Part shown: positions 53,109 through 62,574 of the stretch, one piece after another
Numbering within the stretch: the stretch's first letter is position 1
Layout: each line of letters opens with the position of its first letter
NCBI GenBank assembly: GCA_018873225.1
Contig: JAEILZ010000001.1
Span: 4,588,001-4,652,000, forward strand
Direction: 5' to 3'
DNA length: 64,000 bases
Source: [Phialemoniopsis] sp. UDSM-2020
Taxonomy: Eukaryota > Ascomycota > Sordariomycetes > Thyridiales > Thyridiaceae
The notes under the pieces: model-generated
Told to the model about the DNA's origin: nothing
Seen by the model: only the letters and a program-made list of their open reading frames with translations
Database searches by the model: none
Made by a program: the position numbers and the translations under genes

Positions 53109-55133
53109 ATGCCGGAAAAGTCCCTCACCGCCGTCACATACGCTGCCGGAGCGTCCCTGGCCGCGATCACCCTCATCTACGTCTTCGCGCCGACCTACTT
53201 CCTCGACGGCGACCCCAATGGCAATTCCTCCGGCGGCGCGACCTCCCTGCTCTCGGGGCGCAAGAAGGGCGTAGTCGGCCTCGCCAACGGCGCCAACGAC
53301 TGCTTCATCAACTCCGTCCTGCAGGCCCTCGCCGGGCTCGGCGACTTGCGCCTCTACCTGATCCGCGAGACGCACAGGCGCAATCTCGATGACAAGTGGA
53401 TATACACGACCGCCGTCCCCGACGATGCCGGTAACGCCAATGGCAACACGAGCGTGGAAGGGGCGGCCAAGCAGCAGAAGCCGATGCCGGCGTGGAAGGT
53501 TGAGGGTCTACAAGGCGGCATCGTGACGAGAGGGCTGAAGGAGGTGCTCGATCAGCTCAACGAGCGGCCCATATACAAGAAGACCATCACGGCGCTTCCC
53601 TTTGTACGCGTCCTCGAGGTCGCCTTCCGCCAGCGCATCAGCCGCCAGCAGCAGGACGCCCAGGAGTTCCTGCAGGTCGTCGCCGAGCGCCTCTGCGACG
53701 AGTACCACGCCGGGCGCAAGGCGCGCGACTACGCTAGGGAGAAGTACGACTCGTCGCCCCCCTCCGGCGCGTCCGCGAGCAGCCTGTCGCTCGACCGCAA
53801 CGTCACGCCCCCGTCGCCCGCCGTGGGCGCCGAGCTGCGGTCCGCCGCCGACGAGATTAAGCACGCCTCCCAGCCGAACGGCGTCATCCCCGCCGACGAT
53901 GACGAGGAAGGCTTTCCCCTGGAAGGCCGGATCTCGTCGCAGATCGAGTGCCTGACCTGCGGCTTCAAGCCCCAGCCCTCAGAACAGACCTTTTGCACCC
54001 TGACGCTCAACGTCCCGCAGGTGTCCTCGACGACCCTCAACGCCTGCTTCGACAGCATGTTCAAGACCGAGTACATCGACGACTTCCGCTGCGAGCGCTG
54101 CCGCCTCATGCACGCCAAGCAGACCCTCGAGGCGCAGTTCAAGAAGGCGCCCGCCGACAACGAGGCCGCGCTCCTGCGCGACTCGATCACCAAGCTCGAG
54201 CACGCCATCGCGACGGACCCGGAGCGCCCGCCGGAGGACGTAGCCATGCCGGACCCGCGCTCCGCGCCGACGAGCCGTATTGCCCGGCACATCCAGCTGA
54301 CGCGCTTCCCCAAGATCATCGCCATCCACCTCTCGCGCTCCATCTACGACGAGCGCCAGTCCCTCAAGAACTCGGCCAAGGTCGCCTTCCCCGAGCGTTT
54401 ACCGCTAGGCGGCATCCTCAACCAGCGCAAGTACAAGCTGTTGGGCCTCGTCACGCACAAGGGCAGCCATCACAGCGGGCACTACGAGTCGTTCCGCCGG
54501 CAAAACTTGTACCCGGCCTATTCCAACTCCAACACGTTTATGCCGTCCGAGGTCTACACGCCGACAGCGACGCCCGCCGCCACGCCGCGCATGGCCGCCA
54601 CACCGAGGAGCACCGTGCCCTCGTCGCCAAGGGGAGGCAGCCCGCTCGCCTCGACGCCGGACCTGTTGGCGACCACGTCGTCGTCGACGGAACAGCTACC
54701 CGACGCCCTGACACCGCCACAGCAGGAGAACAAGCATCTCCGGCACGTCGCGAGCAGCACCGGATCCCTGTCCCCTCGCCCGGCGCCGCCCACGTCCGCC
54801 CCGCGCGAGGAGAAGGACTCGGGCGACACGGCGAGCCTGCGGTCCGTCGCCAAGTCGACGCTCTCGCGCATCAGCCTGCCCGGGTCCCGCTCGGGTAGCC
54901 GCAGCGGCAGCCGGAGCGCGAGCAAGACCCGCGCCGCCGCCGAGGCAAACGGCGACGCCGTGCCGCCCGTCCCGGCACCGGCGGCGGCGGCGAAGCCACG
55001 GCGCAACAAGAAGACGACGGACCGGTGGTGGCGGATCAGCGACGAAAAGGTCAAGGAGGCGAGCACCAAGGACGTGCTCGGCATGCAGCGCGAGGTGTAC
55101 CTCTTGTTCTACGAGCTTGAGCGCAGCCACTGA
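53109..55133 (+). CDS. UBP16-type membrane-anchored ubiquitin carboxyl-terminal hydrolase
   Basis: A single exon of 674 residues. One N-terminal hydrophobic helix (about 9-29, V-T-Y-A-A-G-A-S-L-A-A-I-T-L-I-Y-V-F) precedes the USP fold, as in yeast Ubp16, which sits in the outer mitochondrial membrane. The Cys box is G-L-A-N-G-A-N-D-C-F-I-N-S (nucleophile Cys65). The Q-Q-D-A-Q-E-F-L motif follows. Two C-x-x-C pairs (C-L-T-C and C-E-R-C) form the zinc site. The His box is H-K-G-S-H-H-S-G-H-Y-E-S-F (His458). The chain ends with W-W-R-I-S-D-E and Y-L-L-F-Y-E-L. Between the His box and the end is a long Ser/Pro/Thr-rich insertion containing an S-R-S-G-S-R repeat. The enzyme removes ubiquitin from substrates; its particular targets are unknown. 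Confidence 0.9.
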   Translation: MPEKSLTAVTYAAGASLAAITLIYVFAPTYFLDGDPNGNSSGGATSLLSGRKKGVVGLANGANDCFINSVLQALAGLGDLRLYLIRETHRRNLDDKWIYTTAVPDDAGNANGNTSVEGAAKQQKPMPAWKVEGLQGGIVTRGLKEVLDQLNERPIYKKTITALPFVRVLEVAFRQRISRQQQDAQEFLQVVAERLCDEYHAGRKARDYAREKYDSSPPSGASASSLSLDRNVTPPSPAVGAELRSAADEIKHASQPNGVIPADDDEEGFPLEGRISSQIECLTCGFKPQPSEQTFCTLTLNVPQVSSTTLNACFDSMFKTEYIDDFRCERCRLMHAKQTLEAQFKKAPADNEAALLRDSITKLEHAIATDPERPPEDVAMPDPRSAPTSRIARHIQLTRFPKIIAIHLSRSIYDERQSLKNSAKVAFPERLPLGGILNQRKYKLLGLVTHKGSHHSGHYESFRRQNLYPAYSNSNTFMPSEVYTPTATPAATPRMAATPRSTVPSSPRGGSPLASTPDLLATTSSSTEQLPDALTPPQQENKHLRHVASSTGSLSPRPAPPTSAPREEKDSGDTASLRSVAKSTLSRISLPGSRSGSRSGSRSASKTRAAAEANGDAVPPVPAPAAAAKPRRNKKTTDRWWRISDEKVKEASTKDVLGMQREVYLLFYELERSH

Positions 55134-55785
55134 GTGCATTCTTTTCTCGATCTCCTTTTTGCATCCTATCCATTTTTCATGCATTGGGCTGGCGCCTTGG
55201 GTGGGACACCTTACTTTGTACCCCTTTCTCATCATCTATTGTTTTGTCGTATCTGCTGTTGGCATCTCATCATGCATCATCCTCAGCCTCTTCTCGAGAG
55301 CGGTAGTAGCATTACTCCCACTGTATCCGGGTGACTCCGCGGTCTGTCTTGGAAGGCAGTGGGCTAAGCGTTTGTACATGACATCTTCTTGTTACATACA
55401 TAGCGTTAGATGCGCAGAAAAGTAACCTTGCGTAAGAGGAGAAGAGCCATCCATCTCCACGTAAGCATAACCGACACACATACATTTGTAGAAATATATC
55501 GCTTCATGTCTTCTTCATTGTACTCAATAGACTCATTTAGCCTTCCACAAGAATATCATTTCGTTTCGATCACACTAGATGGGCTTCAAAGATGTATTAC
55601 AATCTATAAGTACAGACTTCTCGCAAAAAAAGCTATAACAGAACCATACCCGTGTGTATGCCACGCTCATCAAAATCTTATCCATCTCTAGTCTGCGACA
55701 CGTGCCCAATTCGCTGTCACAGTAGTTCTCCAAACTCATCCGCTTAAAACCTAAATCATCATCCTTGACCCGATCAGCAGAATGC
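55134..55785. other. Convergent 3' intergenic region
   Basis: AT-rich 3' flanks of two convergent genes. No gene was recognised. Confidence 0.6.
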
Positions 55786-57185
55786 CTACTGGCCCAGCAA
55801 CTCCTTGGCCAGCTTAGCCGCCTCCTCAGCGCTCAGCTCCGGCTCCTTCTTGACCTTCTCGTATTTCTCCCAGTCGAACCGCCACAGGCCGCCCGTCTTG
55901 TCCGCGTCGCCGTGCTCTGGCACGCCCGCCGCGCCGCCGATGCTCGTCAGAACCGCATCAGGCTCCGTGCGCGCCGTAAAGTACCGCCGCTGCCAAACCT
56001 TGCCCTCAGCCTTTTCCTTAGCCCGCGCCTCGCGCTGCGCCGTCTCGATCTTGCCCTTCTCGATACTAACTACATCAAGATCGCCCGCCGCGACGCCCTT
56101 GCCGACCTTGGCCCAGGCGCGGCGCGACTCGAGCGGGTGCTGCTTCTCCAGGGGCAGCACGGCCAGCTTGCTCAGAGGCGCGGCGTTGCCGTCGAACGCC
56201 TCGACGAGGTTGGCGGGCTTGTTGCCCTTGGCGGGGCCCGAGTGGATCTCGAAGGCCTTTGTCCACTGGCCCGAGACGTTGAAGAGGACCTCCTTTTCTT
56301 TACCCGTCGGGTACAGGTTGGCCGTGAACGAGTTCTTCTTGCCGCTGATCCACCCCTTGCCGCTGTAGTCGATCTTGGCGGTGTAGCCCGAGGACGAGGT
56401 GATGTAGGACGCGCCGTCGAGCTCGATGAAGGGGGCGCCGAAGATGAGGCCCTCGATGTGCAGGGACGGTAAGGTGATGAGGAAGGTCTCCTTCTTGTCG
56501 GCCTGGCCGGGGACGGGCACGGTCAGGACGGCGTGGCCGATCTGCTTGATGTTGATGGTGCGGCTGAAGGTGGCCTTTTGCGCGTTGTAGCCCTCGAGGT
56601 GGACGCCGGTCGGGATGTTGGTGATGCTGTAGGCCGTCGCGGGCGGGTGGTGGCTAGGATCCAAAAACACAAAGGTCAGCGAGGGGTTTTGCGTGTGTAT
56701 TCGCGCGCTTGTCTGTGTAACCTACCTAACCTGCTCGCTAATGAGCTCAGTGGTACCAGCGTCGTCCTCCCACTTGCCGAGGAAGAGCTCGCCGAGGAAG
56801 GGGTTGAGGGGCTTCTTCTCGTTGCCGTACTGCTCGCTGCGGCTGGCGTACTGCTGCTTAAGCGTGGTGAGGAACCATTTGAGGACGAGCATGGCGCGCT
56901 TCTGGGGGTCGGACTCCTTGGCCGGGGCGGCGAGGATGGAGGGGTGCTCGGCCCAGTAGGAGCTGAACTCGGTCAAGCTCGTCGAGGAGAGGATGAAGGG
57001 CGGGGCGGTCAGGCTGGACAGGTCGCCGTTGAACGAGGCGATGGACTGCGTAGCACATGGTTTTGTCAGCTGGTGCTCGAGGGTTGCCCTGGGCTGTTGG
57101 GATCTCTGTTTCATACCTTGACGAAGGAGGTCCAGCTGCTACCAGCGGCCTGGGGCGCCGTGGTCGGGGCGTCTTTTTCCGCCAT
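55786..57185 (-). CDS. Oxysterol-binding protein, short KES1/OSH type
   Basis: Exons 57117-57185, 56726-57045 and 55786-56653 give 418 residues. Introns have GTATGA and GTAGGT donors. The second intron splits the family signature, which after splicing reads E-Q-V-S-H-H-P-P (127-134), the phosphoinositide-binding motif of the OSBP-related domain. Preceding conserved parts include R-A-M-L-V-L-K-W-F and N-P-F-L-G-E. Later ones include the G-x-x-x-x-E-Y-N-like block and W-R-F-D-W-E-K-Y. There is no PH domain or ankyrin repeat, so it resembles yeast Kes1/Osh4, a soluble lipid-exchange protein that moves ergosterol and PI4P between ER/Golgi and other membranes. The length fits. Confidence 0.92.
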
Positions 57186-58083
57186 GGTGAGATCGGAGAT
57201 GGGATCGGGGAGGGGCTTGAAGGGAGTGTCTGGGCGGGATGGAGAGCTGGTAGGCGGAAACGATGCGCTTCCGGGCCTCTGAACTCTGGTGGTGTGCGCT
57301 GGACGAGTTCCCTATCTTCGTCGGTGGTGGTGGTATCGTGCGCACTCGAGGAGTGGTGTTTTCTTCACAGGGATCAGGGCGGGGAGTGGGGTGAGGAATG
57401 CGACGAGGGCGGACGACAAGGCGCGTGCTCTTGTGGAGAAATTGTGTGTCTTGGTATTGATGATTTGTGTGGGGTGAGAGAGTTTGTTGGGATGAAGAGA
57501 GGGTTCATCAAGTCTAGACCGATGCTGCCGTCTAGATTGTGCAGGAGAGATAAGGGCTGAACAATTAAGATAGGTTCAAAGTAGGAAAAAGAGAGGAAAT
57601 AGGATTCTCGGTAGGACGTGAAAGTAGAACGAGTTCTCGAGGCTTGACCGTGGGACAAGCTGGAGATTCTCCAGAGCACCAAAACCAAGGTTGGGGCGCC
57701 AAAAAAGAGGCGCTGTTGGCGATGCTGCGTCATCGCTTCTCTTTTTTATGGGTCGGGCCGATCAATCTAGCCAAGACAAGCAAGAAAAGCTATTAACGCT
57801 AACTTGTTTGGCTGTATTCTCAACTGTTTATTAATTAACATTTAATCGTTCAATATCAATTACAACTACTCTTCCTGGATGTCGATCATTGTTCAAGTAC
57901 TTGTGCCTCTTTTATGACTGGCAAGATACTCTTAGCTGGCTTCGACCTCTTGAATCAAACTGAGCTTGCAAGAGAACTGATAGTCTTCCATCCCAACCGC
58001 CGTACGATATAAAGGTTGTCCGTGTATATAAGATACCTCTATTGGTCCAATGAGGCCTTGTCTAATATTCCCACTCGAATACT
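57186..58083. other. Intergenic region upstream of the oxysterol-binding gene
   Basis: About 900 bases. The part 57770-57880 is distinctly AT-rich, with TTAATTAA. No gene was recognised; open frames at 57374-57733 look non-coding. Confidence 0.5.
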
Positions 58084-60276
58084 TCAGGAAGAATAGTCTG
58101 GACTGATCGAAGTGTCGGGGCTAGTTTGGCTGCCCCTGTTTTCATACTTGGGACTTATAGAAGAGCCCAGCCGTATACTGCTACACTCTGGCGTCGCGGC
58201 AGATCTGTAAGATTGTGGCCGTGTGGGTGCTGTAGCGACATGTTCAGGCCGTGTGATGGCGAGGATGACCATGGCGACTATCACAGCTATGCGAGAAAGA
58301 ATCAGTTAGTCGAGCCACTAAACTCGGAGATCCGGCGCACTCACTGTCCAGTCTGCAACATAGCAGACAGAGCCACGCTGGCTCGCCGTCTAGACTCATC
58401 AGGGCGGTCAAATTGCTAAAGACAGAGACTCAGTGGACTTGAAAACCCTCAGACTTTTATCGCGTAAATACTTACGCGATGGTAGCCACGCTCGTGATAA
58501 CTGCTCCCACAAAAGTGCGGATAGCCAGGGCTCGCAGCTTGTTGTCCATCGCCGTCCCGTGGCTTGTATTGACATGAACAAAGTGACTGTTGTAGTTCTT
58601 TTGCAAAGATGATTTGAAAGAATGAGATCCTAATAAGAGTGATGATGATGAGTAAATGCTACTAAACCGAGTATGAGGGATGAGGGCCAGGGTGAGGAAA
58701 AAAAAAAAAAAAAAAAAAAGGTTCGCCAAGCCCCTGTTTGAACTTGGGTGTCTGGAAGCAAAACTCCAAAAAGAGGAAGCCACATTGTGCTGCGGTTGAC
58801 CCGTGGGGAGTTAGGCAAGGCTTACGAGAAGCTTAAGTGCTTCGTGGCCGCTCTGTCCGGTACACCATCTCGCCTAAGTCCCAAGTGAGAGCTGAAGACA
58901 CTATCTTTTGCTATAAAGGCTCCTTCTTGAGGGAGGGGCAGCCGGAGGGGCAGGGAAGTGGTCGTTGCTTCTGGTGGTTGTTGAAAAGGGTTGTGCAAAT
59001 GAAGGTGAGGTGGAAGTGAGATGGAAGTGAGGAGGACGCGGATTATGGAAGGTGGGCCGCTAGTAAAACTTACGGAACAGAGGTATGAGGAATAGCATCG
59101 TTAGATACACCTAGAGACACATGTTAATGCCAGTGTGTTGTCAAAAGAGCCTGCCCTGTACATACGTTTGCTGCAACATCAAACGATATGGCTGGGATCA
59201 TGACTACAGGTTCGAGCCCGATGAGGCACATTCCCTTGTCTATCTCCCCGATTCGACTACAAACGACATTAGAATACACTTATCGATATTCATAGTTGGG
59301 AGTTGAAGGACTTACTATACGAAGAATATGATATCTAGCGCAACATATACGCCTGACAACCGTGTAAGCACTGCTAAAGGCCGCAAGACAAAGATATATG
59401 TTACCTATGACAACGGCTAGGTTGAATATGTACAATTTGGACTTGACCCGGTCGCCGATGGCACCTCGGATGATGTGCTATGCTTTGCAGTTAGTATAAA
59501 TAGGGAATGAGACACTTAAGAGGCATTACTCACCAATCTGTCAATCAGGAACAGAAAGTAAACCTTCAAGATCATCAGGTTAATGAATACACACAGATCA
59601 TACAGGTACTTGGATGACTACTGACTATCTGAATCCTGTGTCAGTACTGAAGTAAACGTGATGGGGGTTGAACATACCTTGACAACAACATAAGAACTTA
59701 AACAAAGGATGTTTGCTGCCGTACAAGCTACCGGATCCTGATCCAGCTGGTATGCGAACTCGAGTACTGTCGATGAAAGCACAAAGGCAAACGCGGCTGC
59801 ATATATGATCAGCACGACTATGATCTCGTCAGCGACCAGCAATACTACTATCTCAAGTAAAATCATCCACGTACGCCACAGGATGTATGGAACTTTGCGC
59901 CAATCTGCGACCGCCATAACTCTATTGGCTTGATGAAAAAGCGTCAGCCAAATAGAATAGTAATAATCCACGCCTCGACTTGGTCCAACATACTGAATGC
60001 CGCAAAACAGATGCTGCTTGATATAATCACAACGAATAGACTGAGGATCTTGACTCCTTGTGGCTCTCCGATGTAGTGACCGCGTGCATCGAGGTGCGTT
60101 ACTTGTCTATGATCGACCTCGTGTGACTCGATTAGGGGAAGCCCAGCTACGCCGTGTGAACCCAGGAGCTGACCCCATGCAATAGCCATGATGCAGAAGC
60201 GGTGTGGAATTGACGTAGTCAAGTCGTTGAAGCCCCATATTGGCCACAGACCGGTGGTAGTCGCCGTTGTTATCAT
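58084..60276 (-). CDS. Ten-exon fungal membrane protein
   Basis: I assemble ten exons: 59994-60276, 59678-59928, 59534-59617, 59405-59477, 59316-59352, 59166-59256, 59074-59110, 58476-58629, 58345-58415 and 58084-58286. They total 427 residues. All junctions are phase-compatible with GT donors (GTATGT, GTGAGT, GTAAC, GTAAGT). The product has about six or seven hydrophobic segments, starting V-K-I-L-S-L-F-V-V-I-I-S-S. Other parts read L-I-D-R-L-H-I-I-R-G, C-L-I-G-L-E-P-V-V-M-I-P, and R-A-L-A-I-R-T-F-V-G. It closely resembles a large fungal multi-TM family of unknown function. The exon 2 acceptor (59928 or 59904) and exon 3 acceptor (59617 or 59608) are uncertain. Two exons are only 37 nt. Intron 7 (58630-59073) is exceptionally long and carries a T22 tract. 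Confidence 0.7.
58698..58719 (+). repeat. A22 homopolymer tract
   Basis: Twenty-two consecutive A residues (T on the coding strand) lie inside the long intron of the ten-exon membrane-protein gene. The tract looks like a slippage microsatellite or the remnant of a polyadenylated insertion. Confidence 0.85.
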
Positions 60277-61049
60277 GGCTTCGTTTGACTGTTCGAGTTG
60301 AATCAGCAAGACTCGTCAAATTTGAAATGCCGAGGAAATAAAATACCCGACCAGGTCGGTCTAGAAATAAAGACCGATTTGACACCTTTCCAAACGCCAT
60401 TTGACATCCATCTTCTAGAACCTGCAGCATCAATACTTGAGATAACTGCCCAAGATCAGGAGCAGGAATTTTAGTGTGCACACTTGATGCCGCTCCGTAC
60501 TACCGGTCTTCAAGCCACTTACTCTGCCGAACTGGCTGCATTACTAGCCAAAGCTTCCTGTCCACTGCTGCACACCATCGAACTCGGGATTTGCCCATAA
60601 ATGGAAAGCCGTGCCTAATTCCTTTTGTCCCTAACAGACCGGTGTGTCGCCTAGTTCCGTCCTTCGGGCCGTACCTGCGGGTATGGCAACCAGGTTTCAT
60701 ACCCTCCTTCGGGAGTGAAGAAGGTTTCAGTGTGGCATGATCTTGTAGGAACGCAACTCCGACGCCGCTTTTAGTTACCGAACGGCACGGTGACTCGGAT
60801 GGTATAATTCACATGATGCCTTGGGACTGGGGCCACTCAGCAACGACGAAGCAGATATGATTGAAGGATTTTGTTTACTGCATTACTATGAGATCTATAG
60901 AGAATCTTGGACAAAATGCTGGACACCAAACACCGTCTCATAATTGTACTCGTGCCCAGGTACAGGTCACCGATAGTGACAGGCGTCAAGCCTCGACTTG
61001 CTCTCGCCTAGAGAGACCTTAAGGGGAACGTCATGGCAGTCATGGAGGC
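60277..61049. other. Intergenic region
   Basis: About 770 bases with no recognised gene. It separates the membrane-protein start from the 3' end of the secreted-protein gene. Confidence 0.55.
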
Positions 61050-61784
61050 TTAGTAGCCGACCTTGATGTGAACACTGCCGTCTTCAAGGACCTGGGTCTC
61101 GTAGTTCGACTGGCCGACACACTCGCCATACTCGTAGAAGTTGCTGAGCTCACCCCGGCCATTATCTCCAGACCCAGGCGTGTTCGTGGTCGGCACGCCG
61201 ACGGTCACCTCGGTATACGGCAGCGTCGTGCACTCGTGGTCATTGTGCCCGTCGTTCCAGCGATAGTACTCGACAAACCCGCCCTGCTTGCCCTTGAGGT
61301 TGCCCGTGCCCTCGGGCATGGTGTACTCCCCGATGACGTACCCTTCGCCGGTGGCGGTGTCGACCAGGGTTCCCCTCCAGGTGGTTCCTCCGATGTTCTC
61401 GACCACACAATTGTACGTGTGGCTGTAGTCTAGGGGCACCTCATTGGCGCAGCTTACACCTGGACCGCCGTCTGCACCGGGGGAGCAGTTGGGGTGCGTG
61501 GTCGTCGCGCCGGCTTGGAAGGTAGAGAAGACGCCGTGGATGATGCTGTTGCCGTCCTGATCTTCACGGGGCTGGAGGCCGGTGTAGCCGACGTCATCGG
61601 CGTTGATGAAGTCGTACTGCTGGGCAAAGTAGTAGCCCGTGACATGCGGAGCATTGGCGATGGTGAAGGGGAATGTGATGTCGGCGAGGCCGTTCTCAAT
61701 GGTAGGCTCAATGGCCCAATCATTGCCGGTGGACATGGCATGGCCCAGTCCAAGGGCAAGAGTGAAAACCAGTAGCGAGTTCAT
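61050..61784 (-). CDS. Secreted protein, DUF3472-like
   Basis: A single exon of 244 residues with a clear signal peptide (M-N-S-L-L-V-F-T-L-A-L-G-L-G-H-A, cleavage probably after residue 16-18). The mature chain has Y-Y-F-A-Q-Q-Y, G-Y-T-G-L-Q-P-R, H-G-V-F-S-T-F and D-G-G-P-G-V-S-C, in the order seen in DUF3472-type secreted proteins. A T-W-R-G-T-L-V-D block follows. Four or five cysteines could form disulfides. There is no transmembrane helix or GPI signal. Its activity is unknown. Similar proteins are abundant in the secretomes of plant-associated fungi, so an extracellular role is inferred. The start is the first ATG, directly before the signal peptide. Confidence 0.8.
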   Translation of the reverse strand: MNSLLVFTLALGLGHAMSTGNDWAIEPTIENGLADITFPFTIANAPHVTGYYFAQQYDFINADDVGYTGLQPREDQDGNSIIHGVFSTFQAGATTTHPNCSPGADGGPGVSCANEVPLDYSHTYNCVVENIGGTTWRGTLVDTATGEGYVIGEYTMPEGTGNLKGKQGGFVEYYRWNDGHNDHECTTLPYTEVTVGVPTTNTPGSGDNGRGELSNFYEYGECVGQSNYETQVLEDGSVHIKVGY

Positions 61785-62574
61785 GTTGGTCGAAATGTCT
61801 AGATTTCAAGAAGTGTCTTGAGCTGCTTGTAGTGTTGTGAGTCGAGCGTGTCTTGGTCGACGCCTGATGGTTAGCGGGACGGAAGGGCCATTTTATACAT
61901 GCTAAATGGACTTCTGGATGAGGACGTTGTCTTGTTCACTCGTAATATGAGGTTGTCAAAATTATCGTGACTTCAGACTAGCCGAGACAATGAAGCAGAA
62001 TACGGAGCTGAACCTGAGCGGAGCATGTGTCACAGTCGGAGACACCGCGCCTATCCAAGGCCTCCAGCTGAAAAATCCCCTGCAAGATTTGTTAATTAGC
62101 GGGAACGATAGCTGTGTGGCTACCTGGAATAAGCCGGACCCTCCCGGCGTCAGCAGCCCGAAAGCACGGGAGTGGGTGGCACGGGCAGTGTTGATCGGCG
62201 ACCTGTCAGCATCATATGATGATGTATGAAAACCTTCAGAGACGTCACTTCCATGTGGAGCCCGAGCCATGTTTCTTATAGCCTATCCATTGTTAACTTG
62301 AAGTCGACTGGAAGGGTAATGTTGCCAATACTGATCAAAACTTTAAATGGGCTTCTGTGGGTTCGTGTCTTGTTTACATGGAGACGTATTGCTGGCCATG
62401 TTACCTGCTCAAACTGCGGGAAGTTTGCGAAAGTGGATCATGTTTCATGGCACTTGAAATGCACAAACAGGCACGGTAATGACTGTATAAGCAACTGACT
62501 TGAAGATCTACGGTAACGACTGTCTTGAAGGTATTGCATATCTATCCTCTCGTCCTAGACCTTGTCACACTTTC
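61785..62574. promoter_or_regulatory. Intergenic region upstream of the secreted-protein gene
   Basis: About 790 bases. No gene was recognised; a 79-codon frame at 61990-62229 looks random. Confidence 0.55.

Noticed and set aside
59180..59225. tRNA-like B box (GGTTCGAGCCC at 59209-59219)
   Set aside because: The flanking bases do not pair into a T stem, and no acceptor or anticodon stem is found at proper distance. The stretch is also coding in the ten-exon membrane-protein gene.
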